Of a stretch of DNA of 64,000 nucleotides, positions 36,564 through 46,075 are shown piece after piece (position 1 is the stretch's first letter; each line of letters opens with the position of its first letter). The position numbers and the translations under genes are program-made. This DNA is from Gonatopus flavifemur (taxonomy: Eukaryota > Arthropoda > Insecta > Hymenoptera > Dryinidae): positions 27,750,001-27,814,000 of the forward strand of contig JAFFJZ010000007.1 in assembly GCA_018340375.1 (NCBI GenBank), read 5' to 3'. The notes beneath the pieces were generated by a model. It did no database searches, was not told where the DNA came from, and worked only from the letters and a program-made list of their open reading frames with translations.

Positions 36564-36803
36564 CACGGAAAAAAGAAAACACTACTGGTTACTGTGAATG
36601 ACAGCGATCGGTTGAAAAACAAATGAAAACACGCTTGGATAATGAGGATTAGCGCGATCACAGTGATGGGTATTGTAATGAAATGCGTCAACGCTGACTG
36701 GACAGTAATGAGGACTGGGGAACGCAGTACTGCATAGAATGAATTTGAGTTTCAATGTATTTTTATAATTCACAGTAACCATTGCTGTTTTCTTTTTTCC
36801 GTG
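36564..36803. mobile_element. CACGG element, 240 bp
   Basis: The ends CACGGAAAAAAGAAAACA and TGTTTTCTTTTTTCCGTG are inverted, with target duplication TA (36562-36563 and 36804-36805). The short minus-strand frame inside is not coding. Confidence 0.92.
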
Positions 36804-36974
36804 TACAGCAGTACAGTTAGAACTCATTATCACGTTGCTATATCAAAGTCTCGTGTCTGTGTGTCTCATTGAATGCCAATAAACGTTTCCGAGGATATGT
36901 TCTCCCTCCGCATCTCACCCAACCACCTCTAAACACTCATTTATATTTTCCCTTTTCTCATTCGATAAGAAATA

Positions 36975-37356
36975 CCCTAGTAAAAATGAATCATACAAGA
37001 ACATACATAAAGCATATAGAAACCATACATGGTCATATATGACCATACATAATTCATACGCAATCCATATTGAATCCGTATATGATCATATATGGCCCAT
37101 ATAGAATCCATATATGACCCTTCGATGCAAGACTTTCCCATACATGTGAAACAATTCTGTCACATATGAAATATTTTTCGTATATGGATTTTATATGGAT
37201 TATATATGAGTCATATATGATCATATATGGATCACATATGGATTAAATATGGATTGTATATGATTCTATGCATTTTCATATATGAATCATATATGAATTT
37301 TATATGTATTATGTATGGATTATGTATGGGTCATATATGTTCGTTTTTTACTCGGG
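36975..37356. mobile_element. CCCTAGTAAAAA foldback with CATATATG words
   Basis: The ends CCCTAGTAAAAATGAA and TTTTTTACTCGGG carry target duplication TA (36973-36974 and 37357-37358). The 382-bp interior is a string of CATATATG, CCATATATGG and ATCATATATGAT palindromes. Confidence 0.92.
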
Positions 37357-37834
37357 TACGTACAACAATATGACAAAATGCAAGAGGATACATGGTGAAT
37401 GATCCATGTTTACAGCTGTAACAAGAAATTAGTATTTAGAGGTAGTTTCATTCTGAGAGCTCTACAAAATGACGCAATGTTGGTGAATCCCGCTCAAAAT
37501 CCACTGGAGAACATTGAAAACCTATCCCCTCCCAGGTATATTTTCCTCCCTCCTTGGGAGGGGAGGGGCTTTTTCCACATGGGGACCACCTCGCATGTTT
37601 TGTCTCTTCGAATGCTTTGACCATGGAAATCCGTAAGTAGATCGAATGTAATTATCTATGTGGAATTAAAAATTTTCCACTTTTTCCGGAATTCTTTGAA
37701 GGGGTGTTTCACCCCTTTGAAACGCGATTGGGCACGTATAAAAAAGTACGTGCCCCTCAAAATCACGAGTACTACAACATATCTCAATTTCAACCAAATC
37801 GGCGACGGACACCTCGAAACTTTTTCTTGTCAGT

Positions 37835-39005
37835 ATAAAAACTGTAACTCACTTCCATCTTAAATAAAAACTTATCCAAGATGCAGCCAAAACTAGACCC
37901 GTTCCATCTGGAAGTAAGCACCGAGAACAAATGCTGACGCAATAGAAAAGACCAAATTCTAGTCAATTTTTCAAGTAAGATGGAGCCACATGCAGCTGGA
38001 CTTTCTTCAATGTTTAAATGAATTGGGTCTTTGATTTGTGTAGCCACTTTTGAACCACGAATATTTTGAATCCTTATAGTTAGGACTTAAAAATTGGTTG
38101 TGTATCAAAGATTTGTGCAGCAGAAGAATCTAGATTGTGAGAGCAAATTACCAGTCAAATAGCAGTCATTTTTCACGTTGAGATCTCCTATCTCCCGCAT
38201 ATGAAACTTGGCTCTTTTCTGGAAATCCATAGAACAAAAAAATTGGCCATAGTATTTCAGATCGCGAGTAATTCAACAGCAACTAATTCTCTCGTTGAGA
38301 GCTTTCAAATAGCACGTAGTCTGAATCTCTTGAGGCTCTTCCAGCTTCCTTGGAGTTGGAACCGCCACAATTTCTCCGGGAATTCGTACAGTAGGAGAGT
38401 CCGAGTTGTGTTAGAAATTTGGCAGTTAAATAACAACTGATTCTCTCATAGTTCTCGTTTTGATTCGATGTTGTGGCAGTTTCAACTTCATGAAATTTTG
38501 TGAGCTTCAATTAGATTATTTTATTTAGGATGCGGAAATTCTAATTATTCCTGAAATAAAAGGAAGATAATTCTTAATTAAAGAAATATGATTGAAATAT
38601 TTTCAAATGAATGATTTCTTGAACATATAAAATTCTAAATAAAATAATGAAGTTCATGATATGAGATGATGGGGAGGTTTAGTTTGAGTGAGAATTAATA
38701 AATCACATAAGAGTTCTGAGGAGTTGATAATTTGATTCAATCACATTCGGGTAATGTCCTTTTCGATCAATCAATCCCCAGTCATTTTACATTCGACTTT
38801 TTTCTGTATCCGATCAATTTTCTTTTCGGTCATATGCTTTTGGAGAATTCACCCCAACCCGCAGAATTGGGTTTCGTGAGCTCAAAGACGAGTTCCTTCA
38901 TCGGATGGTTACAAGAAAAATCACCAAATTTGTAACTCGAAAAATACTTCAAGGCTCCGGAGGCTTACAATGCAGAGCGAACAATTTTGTTGAAAGTATC
39001 AGTCA
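37835..39005. other. unique DNA, no gene recognised
   Basis: AT-rich sequence with a few mid-GC patches and no supported frame or repeat. Confidence 0.3.
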
Positions 39006-39057
39006 TATCCCAAGCAGAGATGTTCTAGTTATTCACGAGTTTTGTAATGCTTAACTA

Positions 39058-39609
39058 CACTGTTGAAAAGAACTGTGAAACTGTGGATTTCGTGTTGTAC
39101 AATTCCAATTCTTGCAGTGGAATCCTAGTGAATGTGCTGGGATATTCCAGAAAATGTAGCGAAATTTTCAGTCCAATGCACTGAGTAATAACTTCCAGTA
39201 TTGTATTGGACGTTTCCAGTAGAAATTTTCCGCAGTGCACGGAGAAAAAGGAATTCACTGTGGCAGCGAAATCTACTTTTGCTGGGTTCCTTTTGCCAGA
39301 GCAGCAAATTTTTGGCTGTTACAGCAAACTATTTGCTGTTCTAGCAATCTTGTTAGCTGCGACAGCGAGTTCTCAGCTGTGGCAGCAAAAAATGTTTGCT
39401 ATCCCAGCAAAATTTGTTTGCTATTCTGTATATAATACTGGAAATTTGCTGGCGGAGCAAACATTTCTTGCTGCCACAGCTAAAAAATTGCTGTCGTAGC
39501 TAACACGATTGCTGTTATAGCAAATTTTTAGCTAGGTCAGCAAAACATTTTGCTATTCTATATATAATACCTCGATTTGCTGCGTCAGCAAATTTTTTCT
39601 CTCCGTGTG
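39058..39609. mobile_element. CACTG-type element inserted with TA duplication
   Basis: Left end CACTGTTGAAAAG and right end AGAAATTTTCCGCAGTG. TA flanks it at 39056-39057 and 39610-39611, and the uninterrupted host copies read AACTAG at this spot. Its last dinucleotide TG is duplicated by the next insertion, so its own length is about 180 bp. Confidence 0.8.
39238..39607. mobile_element. CACGG element with GCAGCAAA words, copy 2
   Basis: The ends CACGGAGAAAAAGGAATTC and TTTTTTCTCTCCGTG carry duplication TG (39236-39237 and 39608-39609). The interior repeats GCAGCAAATTTTT, TTTGCTGTT and AGCAATCTTGTTAGCTG. It is the best preserved of the three related copies. Confidence 0.88.
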
Positions 39610-39705
39610 TAGCCAAGACTTAGACACTTGCAAGCCCCTTAGCAGAAGCACTTGCAAGCTTTTAGTTTTTCACTACTCAAATGTTACAAAACTCGCCAAT
39701 GATTA

Positions 39706-39814
39706 CCCAGACAGCACAACGTGCCACTGAAACGTTTATGGAAGGTTTACAGGACGTAGGGGAGGTTTCCTGAACGTCCAGAAAACGTCCAAGAGATACA
39801 TTGTGCTGTTGGGG
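39706..39814. mobile_element. CCCAGACAGCAC element with ACGTTT/GGACGT words
   Basis: 109 bp from CCCAGACAGCACAACG to CATTGTGCTGTTGGGG. TA flanks both sides (39704-39705 and 39815-39816), where host copies have a single TAGAGC. Confidence 0.88.
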
Positions 39815-40044
39815 TAGAGCATTTCTACTAGAAATATCAAACGAATTGGACCACGAAACGTTTATAATTCCCATCAAAGGGGTTATTTCAATTAGAAATG
39901 CATCCTGGAAAAATACTAGCACCACAAGAAATGAAAAAAGTTGATCATGAAGGGCAATCAGTTTCATTCACCACGCATAGCTACTCCATACAACCTCTGA
40001 TCAGCTGTGATGAATGATTATTATCACTTTTATATCTTGTATTG

Positions 40045-40139
40045 CCCACATAGCACTGAAAGTTCTCTAAACGTTGTCAGAACCTTTAGAGAACTTTAAA
40101 CGTTTGAGAAACGTTCTCAAAACTTTCATGCTATGTGGG
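40045..40139. mobile_element. CCCACATAGCAC element with AACGTT words, 95 bp
   Basis: CCCACATAGCACTGAAAGTT and AACTTTCATGCTATGTGGG are inverted ends, with duplication TG (40043-40044 and 40140-40141). The interior repeats TCTAAACGTT and AACGTTCTCAAAAC. Confidence 0.92.
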
Positions 40140-40749
40140 TGAAAGAAGCCACTAAAACCTTCGAACTTGCAATCCCAAAAATTCTGTTCAGAACAAACGA
40201 TGTTTTCATCAGCATATCCAAAAATCCGGGAAATTAACCCTTTAACGACCAAATGTGCTGAGATCTTACCTTGATTTCAACCTGATAGCATTCGAAAAAA
40301 AATCGGGGACTAGCATTGAGGGATCGATATCTTACAGTTTTTGATCGTTTTTTCGAATGGTGTACACAAAATCTTTGAAAAACAACGTCTTATCACTGTT
40401 TTTGGCAAAAATATCCGAAAAAACGCGATTTTTCAACAACGATTTTTTTTCCAATCAAATTTTCCACTGTGAAGCCACTACTTTGGCGTCTTCTGGAGTA
40501 TCAGAAACGTGTTCCCGATACTTCAACTTGAAAAATATTGTCTGACAATTTTGATTTCCATCGTTTTTTGGATGAAAAATGGCTTCTGAAAGCCAAAATC
40601 CGCCGAAATCCCTTTATTCTTGGATTTTTCAAGTGTTTTCATAACCCTATGATATGAGATGAGTTATTTGAAGATATGGATTACTCATTCTGATATATCA
40701 GAACAATATGAGCTCATATTATGGTATTTCAAGATGGCAGCACCTACAT

Positions 40750-40878
40750 CCCTAGCAGAAATCACTCTAGTAATTCTCTAGGCCTTGCGAGGCCTCACCA
40801 GGCCCTTGTGAGGGCCTTGCAAGGCCTCGTAAGGCCTTGTAATCGCCTAGAGAATGACTAAAGTGATTTCTACCAGGG
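40750..40878. mobile_element. CCCTAGCAGAAAT foldback with AGGCCT words, left arm only
   Basis: The ends CCCTAGCAGAAATCAC and GTGATTTCTACCAGGG carry duplication AT (40748-40749 and 40879-40880). The other piggyBac arm reads CACCTACATGGTGAG with a single AT and no insertion. The interior repeats AAGGCCTT/GAGGCCTC. Confidence 0.95.
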
Positions 40879-40993
40879 ATGGTAAGAGAAAAACGGTTAT
40901 ATTCCGAGCCTCATCAGAGACCAAAGAGGTGCAGCACTTACCAATTGTTACTATATATGCCCACATAACACAACAATTCAGAAAGAATTCATA

Positions 40994-41191
40994 ATGAATT
41001 CATTTGGGACTTTGATGAGAGATTATCTGAGCAGAACAAACAAAGCGAGACCTTCTGCACACGACACAGAGAAGACACATTTACAACGATACTGCTGTAC
41101 CTTGAGTTGTAAAATTCGAACGAGGAAATTTTGTAAGACTTGTTTTTTGTATGACTGCGATGAATGTTTCAATAAAGCTCATGCTCAATAA
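40994..41191 (+). pseudogene. piggyBac transposase C-terminal Cys-rich domain
   Basis: The frame carries SAHDTEKTHLQRYC, then CTLSCKIRTRKFCKTC and CDECFNKAHAQ followed by TAA. The CxxxC ... CxxC ... CxxCF spacing is the zinc-binding C-terminal domain of piggyBac transposases, which helps DNA-end binding. A polyadenylation signal, CAATAAAGC, follows within 10 bp of the stop. The first residues (MNSFG) come from a truncated foldback at 40956-41000, not from the transposase. The catalytic DDD core is absent, so only ~55 residues remain and the gene is dead. The position between TTAA-flanked arms supports the family call. Confidence 0.8.
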
Positions 41192-41344
41192 AGCCTGAAT
41201 CGCAGAATTCATTCCATAGTCAGAACAGGAGAAATTTAATTATTCATACACATCGGGATCTCTTCTTGTGCCATTCCACAACAACTGAAAAACATTGAAA
41301 ATTAAAAAATTTTGGAACAATTGGAAAAGATGAACGATTTGAAA

Positions 41345-41665
41345 GTTCAATCCAGCTGTGAATTTCCGCATGCGCGGGATTCCCGAATTTGCATGCGGAC
41401 TCAGTTCCCCACCCGGAACACGCCAGGTCCTGCTCTGGATCCGCTAGGTATCACCCGAAACCACTCAAGCTCTGCTTGGGACCGGTCAGGTCCCCATATC
41501 CGGGATACGCCTGTCAGGTCTTGGTCAGGGAACTGACCGGTCGGGAGTGGGGACTTGCTCGATCTCGAGCGGAAACCCGAGTGGTTCCAGGCGGGACCCG
41601 AGCGGGAAACTGAGGTCGTATGCGAATTTGAGAATCCCATCCATCCGGGAATTTGCAACTGGGAG
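41345..41665. mobile_element. GC-rich foldback element inside the piggyBac spacer
   Basis: The stretch is far richer in G+C than everything around it. About 45 bp at the left (CAGCTGTGAATTTCCGCATG ... CCCGAATTTGCATGCGG) is inverted at 41610-41660 (GTATGCGAATTTGAGAATCC ... GGGAATTTGCAACTGG). The interior repeats GACCGGTC, GGGACC and CCCGAGC words. The frames on both strands across it are composition artefacts. Confidence 0.75.
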
Positions 41666-41808
41666 AGACATGAATTTTACAACAAGAATTCCATCAAATG
41701 GTTTTTGAAAATAATCGATTATTACACCTGCATTCAACTATATTGGATTCATCATTTCGGATTTCGAAAAATGCACCCTGAATTTCAGTTCAGATATATT
41801 TAAAACCA

Positions 41809-41906
41809 CCCACACAGCACAACCGTTCAGAGAGAATTCATAATGAATTCATTTTGAATTATTATAGTCCCAAATGAATTCTTTCTGAATTTTTGTGTTA
41901 TGTGGG
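41809..41906. mobile_element. CCCACACAGCAC element with GAATTC words, 98 bp
   Basis: The ends CCCACACAGCACAACCG and TTTGTGTTATGTGGG carry duplication CA (41807-41808 and 41907-41908). The interior holds GAATTCATAATGAATTC and AAATGAATTC. A truncated, inverted copy of its right half is present at 40956-41000 in the other piggyBac arm. Confidence 0.92.
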
Positions 41907-42425
41907 CATATATACTAACAATTGGTAAGTGCTGCACCTCTTTGGTCTCTGATGAAGCCCGGAATATAACCGCTTTTCTCTCACCATGTAGGTGCTGCCA
42001 TCTTGAAATACCATAATATGAGCTCATATTGTTCTGATATATCAGAATGAGTAATCAATATCTTTAAATAACTCATCCCATATCATAGGGTTATGAAAAC
42101 ACTTGAAAAATCCAAGAATAAAGACATTTCGACGGATTTTGGCTTTCAAAAGCCATTTTGCATCCAAAAAACAATGGAAATCAAAATTGTCAGACCATAT
42201 TTTCCAAGTTGAAGTATCGGGAACACGTTTCTGATACTCCAGAAGACGCCAAAGTAGTGGCTTCACAGTGAAAAATTGGATTTAAAAAAAAATCGTCGTT
42301 GAAAAATCGCGTTTTTTTCGGATATTTTTGCCAAAAACAGTGATAAGACGTTGTTTTTCAAAGATTTTGTGTACACCATTCGAGAAAACGATCAAAAACT
42401 GTGAGATATCGATCCCTCAATGCTA

Positions 42426-42669
42426 CACGGAAAAAAAAGTATGGCTATTATAACGATCTGAAGTATGGTTAAGAAGAGATAGCTGTAGTGACAATACTGT
42501 ATCGCTATAGTGACGATACAGATGGCTATGCTGGCGATCTATAGATCTATATATATATCGTTCCTCGGATGATTTGTATCATCATAGCAACGATACTGAT
42601 ACCACCAAACTTTGGATAGTCATAACAACTATCCAGTATCGTTATGACAGCGATATTTTTCTCCCCGTG
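42426..42669. mobile_element. CACGG element with CGATACTG/CTATAG words, right arm only
   Basis: CACGGAAAAAAAAGTATGG and TATTTTTCTCCCCGTG bound 244 bp. The left piggyBac arm (complement near 40305) reads GCTAGTCCCC uninterrupted. Here GCTA precedes and CAGTCCCC follows, so TA was duplicated and one copy mutated to CA. Confidence 0.88.
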
Positions 42670-42749
42670 CAGTCCCCGATTTTTTTTCGAATGGTATCAG
42701 GTTGGAATCAAGGTAAAATTTCAGCACATTTGGTCGTTGAAGATTTAAC

Positions 42750-43680
42750 AGAAGGTACATATTGAAAAGAATGCTAACTAAAATGTGTCTCATGAGCCTG
42801 ATGGAATTGTTTTATCCACAGTTACACTGCGTCAAGCAGATTCAAGGTACATACTTCACCACTATTCACAAGTTTCAGATTTTGAGAAATCATATTCAGA
42901 ACATCGATGCTATGAGGGAGAGCTGCAAAGTGTGAGTGAAATTTGATATTTTATAAAACAAATTCTGCAAAAACTAAAATTCTCTCAACACATAATGTTG
43001 ACAATATTCTAGATCTAGATAAAAATCCCGTTCGTTTTTCATAATATTTCTCTCGACTTCAGCTCGACAGCGGACAAAGCTTTACAATTCAGAACCCTCG
43101 TTACTCTTTTAATGTAAAATTATATAAAAGAATGTACATCACAGAAAGGATGTAAACTAAAGCAAAACACGTATAATTCAAGAAATGAGAAAAATAACTA
43201 CTCATGAAATTCCACACCTTCCTCATAAAACCAAATTCTATCAGATTTGTTTTGACGGAAAGTGTTAATTATCTTTTAGTTTCTTTGCACTTTTGTTCAT
43301 TTTTTTTTACTCACTATTCGTTCTTCAAAGGACTTTCTCTGACCCTTTGACAACTGAGAGTCAAAAGGACGTTACATTTGCCTCCAGGAATGGAGGCAAA
43401 TCTAAAGAGCAACGGTAGACAAATCAAAGGAAAATGAAGGGAATTGAAACAGTAACCAATAAAGTTTCTCCAAAGGAAATCTAATGAAACTTGTGTCCAT
43501 GTGGGCGGATTAGGATTTGTAAGCAGGGTGTTTGTTTCACTCCAAACTCTCTCAAGGCTTCATAATAATGATAATCATCAAATACGTTCAAATTAAATAG
43601 AATCTCAAAATTTCAGCTGCCAGATTCTGTGTCATGTATCATATTCTCAGCATGATAACGATTTTATTCAAGAAATATCC
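42750..43680. other. unique DNA, no gene recognised
   Basis: AT-rich DNA; a small palindrome TTTGCCTCCAGGAATGGAGG near 43378 is the only structure. Confidence 0.3.
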
Positions 43681-44167
43681 TGGGGAAACAAAAAGGAATC
43701 CACTGTGACAGCGGAATCTGGATTTGCTGGGCCCTTTTGCTGGAGCAGAAAACTATTTGCTATCACAGCAATCCTGCAGTGTTTCCTCCTCCAGGGAATT
43801 TCCGTATTATGTATATAGAATAGGAAGCAAATTTTTCTGAAGAAGTCAACATTTTTTGCTGCCATAGCTGAAAATCATGGAATTATTGCTAGAAAAGATA
43901 GTAAACTGGTGAAAACTACGAATTTCTGTGCACAGTCGCTAACAGAGACGAGTAATGGTTTCTATTTTCATATACTATATTGTATTTTGATATACCAAAA
44001 TAGGAACCATTACTCGTCTCTGTTAGCGTCTGTGCACAGAAACTCGTAGTTTTCACCAGTTTACTGTCTTTTCTAGCGATGATTTCATGATCTTTTCCTC
44101 CGTGTAACAAGATTTGCTGCCCCAGCAAAATCAGATTTCGCTGTCACTGAGAATTTTTTTCTCCGTG
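43681..44167. mobile_element. CACGG element with GCAGCAAA words, copy 3, hosting a hairpin
   Basis: The left end (GGGGAAACAAAAAGGAATCC) is eroded; the right end TTTTTTTCTCCGTG is intact. The outer parts match copies at 18893 and 39238. The middle is replaced by the hairpin 43863-44104. Confidence 0.7.
43863..44104. mobile_element. recent near-perfect hairpin element
   Basis: About 90-bp arms differ at only a few positions. Both arms include GTAAACTGGTGAAAACTACG, TTTCTGTGCACAG and AACAGAGACGAGTAATGG in opposite orientation, around a ~30-bp AT-rich loop near 43983. The right end TTTTCCTCCGTG is CACGG-like. The high arm identity suggests a young insertion or gene conversion. Confidence 0.85.
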
Positions 44168-44169
44168 CA

Positions 44170-46012
44170 TGGAAAAAAAACTCCATTATAGGAAAAAAAA
44201 CGGATGGAAAGGAGTCGAAGAATACATGAAGAGTTTTCAAATTAAAACTACTCCCCGTAATGTAGGGAATTCAAGGTAATGAAGATGAATGGAACATCGT
44301 GTACCGTACATGGCAGTGTACATAAACTTCCTCTATTCTACATAATACAAACCTAGTTTACGAACGTAGAGAACGCGAGTATAAATACTGAAGAATTAAA
44401 GTTCTCTAGAATCCCAGAGGTGCTCAAGAATTGATCAGACTGACGTTGGATAATAAACATTCTTCAAGGCAATTCACATTCAAGCTAACGACAGGAGGAT
44501 CCATTTAAGTTGAAAATGAGTTAGACGATGTTACATATCACTAACTCATCAGCTGCTCCTTAACATTTTAGTTGATTTTAATCGTATATGCTCTACTAAG
44601 AAGAATGAGCTTATTCCAATCAACTAATAAAAGACTCATATTTCCTGCACAATTGTGATCACTGGCAAAATAGTTCAATTTCCTGGAGTGAGAAAAAAAT
44701 TAGAAGTATTTTGCATTGATTCGCAAAGATGAATCTTCCGTAGCATAGTCTCATTAGAGACACTTTGTACAGCAGGAATGAGAGTTCATGCGAGAATCCT
44801 ATCTCTAAGAAACCACACGTAAACATCTGTGATCTTGTTCTATAAATGGCAATGTAGAAGAAGATCCACAATGCATTATGTAAAAGGTTCTTATAGAATG
44901 TATTCCGCTTCGTTCAGTTGGAAAAAAAATTTCTCTTCACAAATGCAACTGAACGCATTCAATGCAATTTCAATGCCATTTCTCATATTAGATGAAAATA
45001 CTCACTGCATGAATAAATCATTTTACCTGGAGGATATGATTTCATTCAATTCTAATCTCTCACTCTTGATTGGATTGTTGATTCAATGACGTTGCAAACA
45101 TTCGAATCATCGTATCTTCATCTCATTATTGTTCAAACCTGTTACCATTGCTCAATCATTTGCACGTATCATTGACGATTGATTCCTTCACGCATGGAAT
45201 TTGGAAATATCAATTAGATATTGGTGAACAGTAAATTCATCCTACAAATTTAATCAAGAAATGAAACAGAGAATCTCAAGTAAAGAGTATAATCTTGTAA
45301 TCCGAAATGATCCATCGTAATCAATAAACCAGCTCCATCAATTCCATAACTTCATCCCAACGATTTTTCCATTACCCACCAATGAGAATCTCATCCTTAA
45401 ATCTTCTTCCGTCAAGTTCTTACTCGGTTGATTTGTTACGTCACGCACAAGTGACAGAAAATCGAGCACTCAATTCAACAGGGTCCAAAGATCGTGAAAT
45501 TCTTCAATTAGTTCCGTAAGATTGAGTAAGAATAATGAACAGTTTCGAAAAAGAATTCGTACGCGGAGAGTCGGTGTATGGTATCAATGGGGGTTTAGAT
45601 CATGTTCCGCATTATCACTATACTAATTCAACACGTAAGCCGAGGGGTTCGTCCGATTTATTTGATCCAAAAACTCCACGAAGCAAAAGTCCTGCGTTCT
45701 TTTTCCTTCGATAATACCATCTTAATCCCGTGATTCGTTCGTGACTGGATAGAACGATGGAATCGAGGAGACCTATGACACGTTATCGTCTTCCCTTCTC
45801 TTTTAGACTTTATTTCATCATGATTTACTGCACGCAATGTTCTTCACGAGCTTCGCCAGAACTGGAATCCTTCACGGTTCTCGTACAAAGGCGATTAAAT
45901 CAATTCTCATAAATATTCTTGCCTTGATAATAATTCAACTCCCAGTACAATTCGGTTGGAATTCCTGTGATATTTCAATATTTAACTAATCCATACTAAC
46001 TTCCCAATTCAG
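44170..46012. other. unique DNA, presumed intron or flank of the 46013 exon
   Basis: No transposon ends; only short frames. It leads into a good 3' splice site at 46011-46012. Confidence 0.3.
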
Positions 46013-46075
46013 GACGCGTTCATCCAGATCTTCGAGGAATGCAATAACCCCGATTTTGAATGCAGTGAAGAAAAA
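46013..46075 (+). CDS. candidate internal coding exon (63 nt, phase 0/0)
   Basis: The exon follows an acceptor with a pyrimidine run (CTTCCCAATTCAG) and ends at AAAAA|GTAAGT. It encodes exactly 21 codons (DAFIQIFEEC, then NNPDFECSEEK), with two Cys seven residues apart. Codon use is GC-richer than the surrounding AT-rich DNA, which suggests selection. I do not recognise the protein. Neighbouring exons may lie outside the window or tens of kb away; the nearest plausible plus-strand exon with compatible phase is 57074-57223. A chance ORF between two splice-like sites is the alternative. Confidence 0.5.

Larger units (their letters stand above)
32928..37832. mobile_element. large inverted-repeat element (~400-bp arms), heavily interrupted
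   Basis: The right arm 37436-37832 is the complement of 35369-35676 plus 32928-33009. Shared landmarks are GTGTCCGTCGCCGATTTGG, TCGTGATTTT, GGGGTGAAACACCCCTTC, AAATATACCTGGGAGG and CCAGTGGATTTTGAGCGGG. The left arm is split by ~2.36 kb (33010-35368), which contains the giant foldback. The spacer 35690-37435 holds a poly-C run and three short elements. No transposase was recognised, and the outer ends have no clear target duplication. Confidence 0.8.
39009..39833. mobile_element. CCCAAGCAG foldback (10027 family) interrupted twice
   Basis: The pieces 39009-39057, 39610-39705 and 39815-39833 join to the same order of words as the copies at 10027 and 28484 (GAGTTTTGTAATGCTTAACTA, AGCC, CACTTGCAAGC, GTTACAAAACTCG, AATGATTA, GAGCATTTCTACTAG). 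Two insertions are thereby exposed with their empty-site sequence. Confidence 0.85.
40238..42744. mobile_element. piggyBac element remnant with long inverted arms
   Basis: The ends are flanked by TTAA (40234-40237 and 42745-42748). The left end reads CCCTTTAACGACCAAATG; the right reads ATCTTCAACGACCAAATG on the complement. TTAA plus CCC is the piggyBac signature. The left arm 40238 to about 41000 matches the right arm 41807-42744 in inverse over ~700 bp once later insertions are removed. The centre keeps a transposase C-terminus (40994-41191) and a GC-rich foldback. The right arm hosts elements 41809-41906 and 42426-42669; the left arm hosts 40750-40878. Confidence 0.88.

Noticed and set aside
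36975..37356. CATATATG array as a CRISPR-like or satellite array
   Set aside because: Units are irregular palindromes without spacers, and the block has clear inverted ends with a TA duplication.
41312..41737. Overlapping frames on both strands in the GC-rich block
   Set aside because: High GC removes stop codons; the block is an inverted-repeat element.
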